Below are positions 25,450 through 33,967 of a DNA stretch of 64,000 nucleotides, piece after piece. The notes below the pieces were generated by a model. The model was given only the letters and a program-made list of their open reading frames with translations. It was not told the DNA's origin and did no database searches. The DNA lies in NCBI GenBank assembly GCA_017545535.1, contig JAFWMS010000028.1, positions 203,323-267,322 on the forward strand, written 5' to 3'. The translations under genes were made by a program, and so were the position numbers. The stretch's first letter is position 1. Each line of letters begins with the position of its first letter. The stretch is from Clostridia bacterium (GTDB lineage: Bacteria > Bacillota > Clostridia > Christensenellales > CAG-138).

Positions 25450-25795
25450 GCTGCAGCACCTCCTTCCATTTCGTTCCCTGCAACAGCGTGACATACATGT
25501 TTGTCGGCTTGGACTTCAGCTGCTTCGGCATCATGAACTCCGACTGGATGTACACTTTTATGAACTGCTCCGCTGTCATACCGTGGTACTTGACAAACCC
25601 CAGGATCGCGAACGGAAACGCAGCGATCACGCAGAGCCAGCTGACTGTCTCCGCACCGAGCACACCCTGCAGACCAAAGTACACGCCGACGGCGACTCCG
25701 ATCGCGAGGAGTGAGAAAAGGAACTGTCTCAGCGACAGTCCCATGAATACCGATTCCTGATAATCCCGGATCTCCTTATTGATTTTGATTTCCAA
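25442..25795 (-). CDS. PrgI-family membrane protein (VirB3-like)
   Basis: 117 residues beginning MEIKINKEIRDYQESVFMGL, the PrgI signature, followed by two hydrophobic helices and a soluble C-terminus. It always lies just before virB4 in Gram-positive conjugation loci and corresponds to VirB3, an inner-membrane partner of VirB4. Its stop codon overlaps the virB4 start, so the two are translationally coupled. Confidence 0.88.
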   Translation of the reverse strand: MEIKINKEIRDYQESVFMGLSLRQFLFSLLAIGVAVGVYFGLQGVLGAETVSWLCVIAAFPFAILGFVKYHGMTAEQFIKVYIQSEFMMPKQLKSKPTNMYVTLLQGTKWKEVLQHD

Positions 25796-25830
25796 ATAAT
25801 GTCTCCTTTCCTAATCGACATCCTCAACAT

Positions 25831-25857
25831 GCTTCAGAGCATATGGTATGCTGAAGC
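25831..25857. repeat. Stem-loop between PrgI gene and opposite-strand gene
   Basis: GCTTC-ag-AGCATA pairs with TATGCT-GAAGC around a 3-base loop. It lies just before the plus-strand gene at 25864 and inside the minus-strand transfer transcript. There is no T-run, so it is not a clear terminator. It could be an operator or processing site. Confidence 0.4.
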
Positions 25858-25863
25858 CGAAGG

Positions 25864-26187
25864 ATGGTGATATATGTGTTTATGATTTCGATTGTGTTGT
25901 GCGCGTTAGTGTTTGTTGTCGGCATCCTGTTCCGTGTTGCAGGTGCTCTGCGCCTCAGTGTCCCGCTGATGTACTGCTTCATCGTCGCTTTCTTCATGCC
26001 CGGATGGAGCACCCGGAACCCGGAGCTCTGCTACGGAATCCTGTACGGTCTCATCGGTCTGGTTGTGTTGTCATGGGTGATAACCCTGATCCGGAAGATC
26101 CAGGAATACCGTGCCCAGAAAGAGATCGAGCAGTGGGAAGCAGAAATGGCGCTGGAACAGCTGAAGCGGCGTCAGGGTCTGATTTAG
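25864..26187 (+). CDS. Small membrane protein on the opposite strand within the transfer operon
   Basis: 107 residues: three hydrophobic segments (VFMISIVLCALVFVVGILF, LMYCFIVAFFM, YGILYGLIGLVVLSWVITLI) and a charged helical tail (EYRAQKEIEQWEAEMALEQL). It runs against all surrounding transfer genes and overlaps the VirB6-like gene end by 4 bases. The start is uncertain: an AAGG-like site overlaps this ATG. The ordered membrane profile and coiled tail argue that it is real, but I recognise no family. Antisense transcription across the transfer operon would be a side effect. Confidence 0.5.
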   Translation: MVIYVFMISIVLCALVFVVGILFRVAGALRLSVPLMYCFIVAFFMPGWSTRNPELCYGILYGLIGLVVLSWVITLIRKIQEYRAQKEIEQWEAEMALEQLKRRQGLI

Positions 26188-27023
26188 AACCCGATCATTT
26201 CCTTTACGACACGGTCGCTCATCTTGACCGCGCCTACCAGCACCAGGAAGTAGAATATCGTCTGCAATAGCCACGACCATACCAAGGAGGTCGCGTCTCC
26301 GCCTGTGGCAACGGTTGGTGTCTCCGCGACAACAGAGAAGATAATGCAGGCGATAATGATGACCGCACCCTGCAGACAAACGCCGGCGTAGCTTTTCAGG
26401 AACTGCCGCCCGACCTGCGACGTGCCCTCTCCCGCAAAGGATGAAAGCGGGACAGGCGCGACAGCCGTGTACATGAACAGCTTGAAGAAGCGGGAGTACA
26501 CGGTCAGAATCATGACAAACGACAGGACACAGATCAGCAAAGCGCCGATTACAGACACGATCCATAGTGGAATGCTGTCCAGAAAACTGCATTCCATTAT
26601 TTTTTGCTGGATCGCGTCGGGAACCCGGGCTCCGTCTGTAATGAAGGACCCGGCGTGACCGCTGATGCTGGTCAGGATGCCCTGCACGATCCGATAGACC
26701 CCCGTCATGAGATCCATGCTGTAGGTCACAACAGCCTTTGCGACCGCGAACCGGATGAACAACTTCAGAGCGACCTCCGGACGCTTGATCTCCGCAAAGT
26801 TAGTCGTTGTTCGAACGACACCTACCAGGAAGAACAGAACCAGAAGCGCATACGCGATTCCCTTCAGGCCACCCTGGATACCGGACATCACTCTCCAGAC
26901 AGTTCCTCCACGGAAGTTTTGCGGGGAAGTGGTCAGCACATCCCAGATTGTTCTGAGGGCATCGGACCAGAAGCTCAGCGTATAGTTCAGGATATCTACG
27001 ATCCAGTTACCGGTTGACTCCAA
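26184..27023 (-). CDS. VirB6/TrbL-like polytopic conjugation channel protein
   Basis: About 280 residues with six or more hydrophobic helices, for example IAYALLVLFFLVGVVRT and ALLICVLSFVMILTVYSRFF. Further features are the typical FAGEGTSQVGRQFLKSYAGV loop and a C-terminal pair of helices. This is the TrbL/VirB6 type seen in Tn1549-like elements and forms the membrane part of the channel. A TTG start at 27023 is preferred: AAGGAGG lies 8 bases before it, whereas the GTG at 27032 overlaps that ribosome binding site. Confidence 0.82.
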   Translation of the reverse strand: MESTGNWIVDILNYTLSFWSDALRTIWDVLTTSPQNFRGGTVWRVMSGIQGGLKGIAYALLVLFFLVGVVRTTTNFAEIKRPEVALKLFIRFAVAKAVVTYSMDLMTGVYRIVQGILTSISGHAGSFITDGARVPDAIQQKIMECSFLDSIPLWIVSVIGALLICVLSFVMILTVYSRFFKLFMYTAVAPVPLSSFAGEGTSQVGRQFLKSYAGVCLQGAVIIIACIIFSVVAETPTVATGGDATSLVWSWLLQTIFYFLVLVGAVKMSDRVVKEMIGF

Positions 27024-27080
27024 TAGCGTCACCTCCTTCTGAGCAGAGCGGACGTAATGTCCGCCCTGCCGCAGTGAGTC

Positions 27081-27383
27081 TTAGCCGGTGATCAGGGTCA
27101 GAATCTCTTTGGTGAAGGTAATCACGATACCGCCTGCGATGGTCAGCATACCGTTGGCACGCTGAGAGGGATCGTGCGACTTCAGAGACAGACCCAGCTG
27201 CAGGATGCCAAAGCCAAGCAGGATGATACCGACTGCCCGAATCAGTCCGAAGATGAAATTGCTGAGGTTATTGACCACCTGAATGGGGTCATCATCTGCA
27301 AACGCGACGGTCGCCATCGAAAACACGAGTACGATCGCGCAGAAGATGCAGAACAACATGCGGGTTCTTTTGGTTAGTTTCAT
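27081..27383 (-). CDS. VirB2/TrbC-like pilin-type small membrane protein
   Basis: 100 residues: a signal peptide (ending ATVAFADDD) and two hydrophobic helices (IFGLIRAVGIILLGFGILQL; ANGMLTIAGGIVITFTKEIL). Size, signal peptide and two helices fit the VirB2/TrbC family, which supplies the channel or pilus subunit. It lies between virD4 and the virB6-like gene, where such a gene is expected. An AGGAGG at the end of virD4 serves as ribosome binding site. Confidence 0.75.
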   Translation of the reverse strand: MKLTKRTRMLFCIFCAIVLVFSMATVAFADDDPIQVVNNLSNFIFGLIRAVGIILLGFGILQLGLSLKSHDPSQRANGMLTIAGGIVITFTKEILTLITG

Positions 27384-27390
27384 ACTGAGA

Positions 27391-29130
27391 TTATTCCTCC
27401 TCGTCCATCAGTACGTAGTTTTCGGCGTTTTCAAAGTCAAACGCCTGAGTAATCGGGATATACGGGATATTTCGTTCCTTGTGCACATACGACGGAGCAC
27501 CGCCGTTTGACGTTCTCCGGATGTTCGGATGACGGTTCAGATCGTATTTGTCATCCATGATCGCGGGAAAGCCCCGGATGAAAAGAAGTGCGTTCCTGTT
27601 ATCCAGCAAACGCACTTCGTCCGGGGTCAGCAGCTCACGGCCTGATTTGTTCTGTTGTGTGGACCAGCTGCCGTTTTTGCCTTTGTTTTCACTGTGATTC
27701 CGTGTGTCGATCGTCTCCTTGCCCAGCAGTTCCGAGATGTACTTATGGGTGGACTGCTCGTTTCCACCGAGATACAGCAGTGTGTCGCAGTTGCCGGTGA
27801 TGGTCTCCCAGCCGTGCTCTTTGTACAAGCCCTTGAGCTGCGCCAGGTTCTGTACGATGATCGTAGCCGACATCTCACGGGAGCGCATGGTCGCGAGCGA
27901 CTTGTCGAACTCCTCCGGAAGGCTGACGTTCGCAAACTCATCCAGCATGAACCGGACATGGATCGGAAGCCTGCCGTGATACTTGTGATCCGCACGGTAG
28001 TACAGCTCCTGAATGATCTGGGTGTAGAGCATGCCGACAAGATAGCTCATAGAGGTATCGTTGTCCGGAATGACAGCGAAGATCGCCATCTTCTTTTCAC
28101 CCAGTTCGCCGAAGTTCATGTCATCGCTGCTCGTGATGCGTTTGACCTGTTCCAGGTTGAACGCCGCGAGACGGACGGCCAGAGAGACGTTTATGCTTTT
28201 CGCTGTTTTGCCCGCCGCCTGCTTGTACACACCGTATTGCTTGACGGCAATATGGTCCGGCTTGTTCTTCTTCAGCTGGTTGAACAGCAGATCCAGAGGC
28301 GAGGTGAAATCATCCTTTTCTTCCTTGACCTCCGCGTAGGAAAGCATCTTCATGATCATGGCGAAGTTCTTTTCCTCAATCGGCGCTTCATACAGCAGAT
28401 AGAACATCAGGGCTTCCAGCAGCGCGGTCTCAGCCTTCTCCCAGAAGGGATCATTAGAGTTGCTGCCCTTGGGGGTGGTGTTCCGGATCAGGTTCGTAAT
28501 CAGCTTCAGTACATCCTTGTCGTCTCGTATGTACATGAACGGGTTATAGGAGTCGGACTGCGAGAAGTCCACGAGGTTGAACACCTTCACGATGTAACCT
28601 TTTTCCTTCAGCAGCCCGCCAACGGCCTGACAGATCTCGCCTTTCGGGTCGGTTATGACATACGAGCAATTTGCCTGCATGATATTCGGAAGCGCCATGC
28701 TGCGTGTTTTACCGGCACCGGAGCCGCCAAGCACCAGAATGTTAAGGTTTCGCCGATGCTTGTGCGTATCCATACCGATTCGGACATGCTTTGTCAGCGG
28801 GAAGTTCTCCTTCTGAGCGAGCTGACTGTTCAGCTGTCGGGGCGAGCCCCACTTTGCGGAACCATGCTCTTCACCTTCTCGGAGCTTCGGCTTGGTGCTG
28901 TAGTACACAGCAACACCGCCACCGTACAGGATCAGGAACAGGACGATCGTCTGAGCACTGTTCTCGACCCAGGTGATTTGCCAGGGCGTTTCCAGGGCAA
29001 CGGTCAGTTTGTCAAACACATTCAGAATGCTCCCCCCGCGGCACGGAGCCACGAGGAGAGCAAACCAAATGACAACGGGCGTGAACAGCAGCCAAAGCAG
29101 CCACTCATGCGCATCTTTGCCCTTGGTCAT
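27391..29130 (-). CDS. VirD4/TraG type IV coupling protein
   Basis: 579 residues: two N-terminal membrane helices (about 10-28 and 60-77), Walker A at 135-142 (LGGSGAGKTRS), Walker B near RFMLDEFANVSLP, and the TraG C-terminal domain. It couples the relaxase-DNA complex to the secretion channel. Its ATG overlaps the PcfB gene stop (ATGA), consistent with the functional link: PcfB proteins help load the relaxosome on the coupling protein. Confidence 0.94.
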   Translation of the reverse strand: MTKGKDAHEWLLWLLFTPVVIWFALLVAPCRGGSILNVFDKLTVALETPWQITWVENSAQTIVLFLILYGGGVAVYYSTKPKLREGEEHGSAKWGSPRQLNSQLAQKENFPLTKHVRIGMDTHKHRRNLNILVLGGSGAGKTRSMALPNIMQANCSYVITDPKGEICQAVGGLLKEKGYIVKVFNLVDFSQSDSYNPFMYIRDDKDVLKLITNLIRNTTPKGSNSNDPFWEKAETALLEALMFYLLYEAPIEEKNFAMIMKMLSYAEVKEEKDDFTSPLDLLFNQLKKNKPDHIAVKQYGVYKQAAGKTAKSINVSLAVRLAAFNLEQVKRITSSDDMNFGELGEKKMAIFAVIPDNDTSMSYLVGMLYTQIIQELYYRADHKYHGRLPIHVRFMLDEFANVSLPEEFDKSLATMRSREMSATIIVQNLAQLKGLYKEHGWETITGNCDTLLYLGGNEQSTHKYISELLGKETIDTRNHSENKGKNGSWSTQQNKSGRELLTPDEVRLLDNRNALLFIRGFPAIMDDKYDLNRHPNIRRTSNGGAPSYVHKERNIPYIPITQAFDFENAENYVLMDEEE

Positions 29131-29735
29131 CTTGAGCGATCCTTCTTCTTGGTCTTACTGCGGCCTTTGCCGGACTGCTCCTTGTTCTTTTGCTCAAGGA
29201 ACTGACGGTTCGCCTCCAGCTTCGCAGCAACGGACTCAGGTTCCGGGCTGCTGCTCCGGAGAGTTGTCCTTTCGACGGCCACCTCCGTGGACCTGGTCGT
29301 AGGCTCGGACGAGCTTCTTTGCGACGGAGTACTTTGTTTTTTTTTAGAAAGATCCGTAGACTCGTCCTGCTGCACATCCCCGTATCCGATCTTTTTCAGG
29401 ATATAGTTGACCAGCGGAATGCTCTTGGACGAGATCACGACCTCGACCTTTCCGTCTTCCTCCTTCGTGTTCAGAAACGGCGCGTACAGCACCTTCTTCT
29501 TTGCCAGAGTCTTGAACTGTTTGTACTGCTCTCTGTCCAGCGAGATCACCTGCAGCTCTTCTCCGGATTTCAGAAGCCGCATCATATTCGTCTTGCCATA
29601 CGGTTTCTTCTCCTTTTTGCTCCAGGCAATCAGCATCGCTGCCAGGTTCTTCACGCCGGATCCGGCCAGACGGACCGCCACCTCTGTTCCGTTCAGCATT
29701 ATGCGGACGACTTCATCCGCAGCGTCACCGCTCAT
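29127..29735 (-). CDS. PcfB-family relaxosome accessory protein
   Basis: About 202 residues. The N-terminal ~120 match the PcfB/DUF3801 family (VKNLAAMLIAWSKKEKKPYG; FKTLAKKKVLYAPFLN). The C-terminal third is Ser/Lys/Glu-rich and probably disordered, ending in basic residues. PcfB of pCF10 binds the relaxase and docks it at the coupling protein. ATG 29735 has AGGAGG 7 bases upstream. It overlaps both neighbours by 4 bases. Confidence 0.82.
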   Translation of the reverse strand: MSGDAADEVVRIMLNGTEVAVRLAGSGVKNLAAMLIAWSKKEKKPYGKTNMMRLLKSGEELQVISLDREQYKQFKTLAKKKVLYAPFLNTKEEDGKVEVVISSKSIPLVNYILKKIGYGDVQQDESTDLSKKKQSTPSQRSSSEPTTRSTEVAVERTTLRSSSPEPESVAAKLEANRQFLEQKNKEQSGKGRSKTKKKDRSR

Positions 29736-29977
29736 ATCATCGCCTCCTCGTATTCTTCTTCGTCCTCCCACAGGGGATCGGATTCCATCATCATGAGCAT
29801 GAAGTCCATGTCTGATGTTTGCTCCAGCTTTTCGATCGTACTTTTCACGATCAGCCGCATATCCGGTTCGTCACCGAGGTAGGGCAGGACCTCCTCAATG
29901 GCGGACAGCGTCGAAAGACGGCTGCCGTGATTGTAGATGTTCAGGATGCTCTCTTCCTCCAGAGTCCAGTTGATCAT
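29732..29977 (-). CDS. Transposon-transfer assisting protein (TTRAP family)
   Basis: 81 acidic residues beginning MINWTLEEESILNIYNHGSR, the TTRAP family signature, and ending in an acidic run (WEDEEEYEEAMI). The family occurs in Tn1549-like conjugative elements and is associated with transfer; its mechanism is unknown. The second ATG (29977) is preferred because AGGAGG lies 7 bases before it. The gene overlaps the ArdC-like gene end and the PcfB gene start. Confidence 0.78.
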   Translation of the reverse strand: MINWTLEEESILNIYNHGSRLSTLSAIEEVLPYLGDEPDMRLIVKSTIEKLEQTSDMDFMLMMMESDPLWEDEEEYEEAMI

Positions 29978-30972
29978 AGGCATGCCTCCTTCCTGGGGGT
30001 TGCCCGATTCTGTACTGCCGTCATCTTACGGCACTGCTCCAGCCGATCCGAAACGGACGCGGCGTCCAGGGATGTCGTCTGGAGCTTCTCCAGCGTCTCC
30101 CATTCGCGATCGATGTCCGTGATCAGGTCGGACGCTGTGCGGCTGATCGTTTCCAGGCTCTTTTTCAGTTCGGGCAACTCCTTGTCCTTTGACCAGGAAG
30201 CAATATACCCGAAGCTGTTTTCGCCGGTCTCGATCCCGTAATATGCGCAGACTGCGTAGGCGACGCTTTCGGCTTCGACTTCCATCGTCCGGCTGTCCTT
30301 TCGTTCCTCCGGAGGAGCATCTTTGTTGTCATGAAGCCGGGAATGCGTTACCTCATGAATGATCGCGCAGACCGTCTGCACCTCGCTCATGTCCGAGCGG
30401 ATCGTGATCGACTTGTCCTTCAGATTGAAAAAACCGTCCAGATTGGACGGCAGATCCTCGAACGCGATCGGTGCGGCGGATGCTCGCTGCAATGCCTGCA
30501 AGAATGTGCTGTACTGCTCAACATTCCCGACGAGCGTCTTTGCAAGCATAGGAAGCGGTTCACCGTCTGTCTGACTGACATCGAACACGGTCACCGGCTT
30601 GAAGGCGGGGATGACGATCTCCTGCTCTCGCTGTACCTGGTTTCCGTCAATATCCATAATCGGATTGTGATGCGCGTCGTACACATCCATCGTCACGGTC
30701 TTTTTGAATGGTGCGGGAGCCAGGATCTGGATCCCTTTTTCGCCCTTCATGACATTCCGATGGAACTTCTCCTGCCAGGCGCGATATCCCGCGATCAGTG
30801 TCGCATCCGGTTTCTGCAGGTGTATCAGGATCGTGTTGTTCATGCTGTAGCCGTGGAACCGGCTCATTGTTCGCAGGTATTTCTCGTACCTGCCTGATTC
30901 AAAGACCTCACGGATCCCTTTTTCAAGATCGTCCGTAATCTCTTTGACTCGTTCTTTTGTGCTTTTCTGCAT
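29974..30972 (-). CDS. ArdC-like antirestriction protein with metallopeptidase motif
   Basis: About 332 residues. The N-terminal domain (GRYEKYLRTMSRFHGYSMNN; MKGEKGIQILAPAP) is the ArdC single-stranded DNA-binding type (DUF1738, also seen in LtrC). The second half has a zinc metallopeptidase motif HEVTH in CAIIHEVTHSRLH. ArdC proteins protect incoming single-stranded DNA from host restriction. ATG 30972 has AAGGAGG 5 bases upstream. It lies inside the relaxase gene end (50-base overlap), fitting joint expression at transfer. Confidence 0.83.
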   Translation of the reverse strand: MQKSTKERVKEITDDLEKGIREVFESGRYEKYLRTMSRFHGYSMNNTILIHLQKPDATLIAGYRAWQEKFHRNVMKGEKGIQILAPAPFKKTVTMDVYDAHHNPIMDIDGNQVQREQEIVIPAFKPVTVFDVSQTDGEPLPMLAKTLVGNVEQYSTFLQALQRASAAPIAFEDLPSNLDGFFNLKDKSITIRSDMSEVQTVCAIIHEVTHSRLHDNKDAPPEERKDSRTMEVEAESVAYAVCAYYGIETGENSFGYIASWSKDKELPELKKSLETISRTASDLITDIDREWETLEKLQTTSLDAASVSDRLEQCRKMTAVQNRATPRKEACL

Positions 30973-32347
30973 CTGTTTCCTCCTTCTTTGAAATATCATG
31001 CTCATCCATAATCTGATTCAGCTTCTGATTGATTGCCGGCGCGTCATGACCGATAACCTCGCAGAGATGCTGCTCGCTCCGAAGCTTTCGCAGTTCAGCA
31101 TTGATATCCGAAAGCCGCGTGTACAGCTGTGCCCGCTCTTTTTGCAGTTCGTCCCGGTCCTTGCCTTCCAGCAGCTTTTCCGCCTGCCTGTATCGGGCAT
31201 ATTCCTCTTCAAATCCGGAGGGATTCTCAAGATACAGGCGAGGCACATCGCAAAGATACTCAACTGTAGCAATCGCTTCGTACAGGGGCTTGTTTCGTTT
31301 CTTTTGGCTGTTCAGGATGATGCGGGTCTTGGTCAGCTCTTCGATTCGCTGTGAAATGCTTTCACGCTTTTCTTCCAGCTGAGACCGTGTGTCGATTCCG
31401 TTCTTATCCAGAAATGCCTGCTGCTTCTTGTACTGCTCGAAGCGTCGGATTTCCTTATAGCTGACCCTTGGGTACGGTACGCGACCACCGTTGCCGATGA
31501 TCCCCAGCACGTACATCCAGTGCGTGTACAGCGCACGGAACCCGTGCAGCTTTCCGGGATGCCGGTACTGCGGACGCTGACGCCGAACGATCGTTTCCGG
31601 AGCATTAATATCCAGTCCTTCTTCGATGATCCTTCTCAGGTCATCCTCGGTGAGGCTTTTTCCGTTATGCTTTGCGCGGAACGGCGCTTTGGCTCCCTCC
31701 GGTCTGAACGACGGATACTGCGAGTGATGTTCGATCACATACCCGCGATCCTCCATAAGTTCATAGAAGTTGCCAATGTCCAGAGCAATGCTCAGGCATT
31801 CCTGAACATCCGCATCCACCATTTCGCGGTAAGTCAGCAGGCCTGCTTTATGGAGCTTCCACTCGATGTACGAGAGGCCTTTACCACCGGTCTCTATGAT
31901 GACTGACAGGCCATGCTGCCTGCACAGCTTATCTGAGAACCGCCGGATTCCTTTGTAGTAATCCGTGAACGTGTTGGTGTACTTCTTTCCGGTTGTCATG
32001 CATACGGAATTGAAGCAGATGTGGTTATGGATGTGATCCTTATCAACGTGCGTTCCGATTATGACCTCATACCCGGGAAGGAATCCTACGGAAAATTCCT
32101 TCCCGAGTAGGTGGGCCATTTCCGGGGAGATCTCCCCGATCTGAAACGATTGGATGATGTGATATGCCTGAACGCCGTCCTCTTTACCGTAATGCTGCTT
32201 CGTTCGAAGCATCTGTCTTGCGGCTTCCCTTGGATTGCAGTTGAGCGTGGATACCAGCGTTTCCTCGTTCGTCTTATCGCCGTTTTTGATGTAATTCACC
32301 AGCTTGTCCAGGCGCATGGACTTGGCGAGGATCTTGGTTACAGCCAT
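30923..32347 (-). CDS. Relaxase (MOBP-type mobilization nuclease)
   Basis: 474 residues. Motif III is clear at 100-109: HVDKDHIHNH, the histidine cluster that binds the metal. The N-terminal MAVTKILAKSMRLDKLVNYI and the tyrosine-bearing region before it fit the relaxase/VirD2-like family of Clostridia elements. The C-terminal half is helical and charged. It nicks at oriT and leads the strand into the recipient. Its start overlaps mobC by 10 bases; the candidate oriT lies upstream of mobC. Confidence 0.92.
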   Translation of the reverse strand: MAVTKILAKSMRLDKLVNYIKNGDKTNEETLVSTLNCNPREAARQMLRTKQHYGKEDGVQAYHIIQSFQIGEISPEMAHLLGKEFSVGFLPGYEVIIGTHVDKDHIHNHICFNSVCMTTGKKYTNTFTDYYKGIRRFSDKLCRQHGLSVIIETGGKGLSYIEWKLHKAGLLTYREMVDADVQECLSIALDIGNFYELMEDRGYVIEHHSQYPSFRPEGAKAPFRAKHNGKSLTEDDLRRIIEEGLDINAPETIVRRQRPQYRHPGKLHGFRALYTHWMYVLGIIGNGGRVPYPRVSYKEIRRFEQYKKQQAFLDKNGIDTRSQLEEKRESISQRIEELTKTRIILNSQKKRNKPLYEAIATVEYLCDVPRLYLENPSGFEEEYARYRQAEKLLEGKDRDELQKERAQLYTRLSDINAELRKLRSEQHLCEVIGHDAPAINQKLNQIMDEHDISKKEETDAEKHKRTSQRDYGRS

Positions 32348-32658
32348 TTTTCTTTCCAGGCGTTCATCTCAGCGCGGATCAGTCGCATGGTCGAAGCGAC
32401 CTCTTTCATGTCCGAGTATGAGATGGAATTGTTCGTGTTCGCCTTCTTTGCGATCTGATTGATGTTGGTTCCCAGCCGGTCAATCGATGTGGCAAGGCCC
32501 ATGAAATCAGCACTGGGGCGCTCGCGGATCTCTGTCTCCATGATCCATTTGCGGAAGAGCACAGAGTACGAGGTCCCGCTTTTTCTGCAAAGGTCAGCGA
32601 GTTTTTCACGCTCCTTTTTGTTCAGGTAAACCTGAATCGGTTCGGTACGATTACGCAT
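32338..32658 (-). CDS. MobC-like relaxosome protein
   Basis: 106 residues: a ribbon-helix-helix-like N-terminus (MRNRTEPIQVYLNKKEREKL) and the MobC signature GTNINQIAKKANT. MobC binds near oriT and helps the relaxase open the strands. ATG 32658 has GGGGAGGA 6 bases upstream, which excludes the much longer upstream reading. It directly precedes the relaxase gene. Confidence 0.85.
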   Translation of the reverse strand: MRNRTEPIQVYLNKKEREKLADLCRKSGTSYSVLFRKWIMETEIRERPSADFMGLATSIDRLGTNINQIAKKANTNNSISYSDMKEVASTMRLIRAEMNAWKEKWL

Positions 32659-32689
32659 TGTGAATCCTCCCCGCACAGCGGCATAGGGT

Positions 32690-32768
32690 CTCAGGGGCAC
32701 CCTGACAAGCGGATTTGTTATGACAAATCCCATGCTTGCAAGGACAACGGCGTCGCCGTTTTGTCCTT
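32690..32768. other. Candidate origin of transfer (oriT)
   Basis: Immediately upstream of mobC and relaxase lies a non-coding ~140-base stretch packed with inverted repeats. These are CAGGG-gca-CCCTG (32692-32704), GGATTTGT-tatg-ACAAATCC (32711-32730) and a longer stem, AAGGACAACGGCG with CGCCGTTTTGTCCTT (32740-32768). Position and dyads are as expected for an oriT. The nick site is not identified; the GGGTGCCCC stretch on the minus strand is a candidate. Confidence 0.55.
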
Positions 32769-32798
32769 TGCTCCCCGGACCCATGCGCCATGCGCATG

Positions 32799-33158
32799 TC
32801 AGTCTTCGTCTTCTGACTCAGACTGCACACATTCATCAACCTTTTCGATCCCATCGAGACTGGTCTGTACAATACCGAGGTGCTTCGCAAGCGCGATCTC
32901 CTGCATCATACCGTCAGAGAGCTCTTTCCCGCAGACGACGAGCACGCGGCAGCGGCGCAGGATATCCTTTGCCATGTCCATGGCGTCCTTCCGTTCGGAA
33001 GGGATATCGTCGTCCATGAACTGCGGGAACATGAGATGCGGAGCGATGGGCGTATAGCCCAGTTCATACAGCCTGCGGCAGTAGGCCTTGGCCTTCCGGG
33101 TATTGGTCTTTACTTCACCGGCAAACGGTGAGCAAACGTAAGCAAACGGTCTATTCAT
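32799..33158 (-). CDS. DUF4406-type protein (nucleoside deoxyribosyltransferase-like fold)
   Basis: 119 residues. The opening FAYVCSPFAGEVKTNTRKAK, the YTPIAPHLMFPQFMDD stretch and VLVVCGKELSDGMMQEIALA fit the DUF4406 family, related to nucleoside 2-deoxyribosyltransferases. Members are common in mobile elements; a role in nucleotide or sugar-nucleotide metabolism is suspected. It lies just upstream of the candidate oriT in the same direction as the transfer genes. Confidence 0.7.
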   Translation of the reverse strand: MNRPFAYVCSPFAGEVKTNTRKAKAYCRRLYELGYTPIAPHLMFPQFMDDDIPSERKDAMDMAKDILRRCRVLVVCGKELSDGMMQEIALAKHLGIVQTSLDGIEKVDECVQSESEDED

Positions 33159-33203
33159 TTTCTTTCTCCTTAATTGGATTTGTCTTAGTTGTTAGCTTGC
33201 ATA

Positions 33204-33959
33204 TTATCTTGCGTCTCCGGAACGGGCATGCTGATCGTTAGCCGGTTCCGGAACCGGATCCATATCATGCCACTCATAAGTGCTTCCATCCTCGGAGAGG
33301 GTGAGACCCCAGTCTTCAAGATCCTCACCCATGATTTCGGCAGCCATCTCATAAGCAGCCTTTGTACCGTCTTCAGGGCTACGGTCTTCCAGACAGTTGC
33401 CGTTCTGGATGACAACCTCTCCGACGTTGTGTCCGATGTCTTCGTCCGCCCATCGATAGATAATGACAGCATCGGGGAACTTCAGGGAGATCGCTTCTAC
33501 GATCGGAGGGACAGATGACCATGCGGTCAGGAACTCCAGTCGACGATCCATAGGGTCTACGGTCAGGCATTCGTAGGCGTTCCACTTGGTATTCCAGTGC
33601 TCGCAACACCAGTCATACCAGTTAGGTGCGCCATACAGTTCGATGTTCTGGAAGTACTGCTTTCCAAGCTCCCAGGTTTCCGGATCGTCTTTAAACCGAT
33701 CGCGGAAGGAGGTTTCCAGCTTATCCTTTGCATCGTCGTCCAGCGGCATGGACTGAAGGAGGAACTCCTTGTAGGCCCGATATCCTTTTTCACCGCGAGA
33801 GCCGGCTTCGATCGCCAGCGATTCAGGCATGGGGATCAACTTGTTGAAATCAACCTGTCCCAGCGGTTCATCCGGATTGCTTTTCAGGGACTCTGCAATC
33901 TCCCTGAAGCGCTCCGGGGTGCAGTCGAATTCGAGTATATTGGTAATGTGATTCGGCAT
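33204..33959 (-). CDS. YubB/DUF1281-like plasmid-type protein
   Basis: 251 residues beginning MPNHITNILEFDCTPERFRE, with LIPMPESLAIEAGSRGEKGY and LEFLTAWSSVPPIVEAISLK. This is the pattern of YubB/DUF1281-type ferredoxin-like proteins found on plasmids and conjugative elements. The function is unknown. It shares an operon with the DUF4314 gene, 8 bases downstream of it. Confidence 0.68.
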   Translation of the reverse strand: MPNHITNILEFDCTPERFREIAESLKSNPDEPLGQVDFNKLIPMPESLAIEAGSRGEKGYRAYKEFLLQSMPLDDDAKDKLETSFRDRFKDDPETWELGKQYFQNIELYGAPNWYDWCCEHWNTKWNAYECLTVDPMDRRLEFLTAWSSVPPIVEAISLKFPDAVIIYRWADEDIGHNVGEVVIQNGNCLEDRSPEDGTKAAYEMAAEIMGEDLEDWGLTLSEDGSTYEWHDMDPVPEPANDQHARSGDAR

Positions 33960-33967
33960 ATCTTCTC

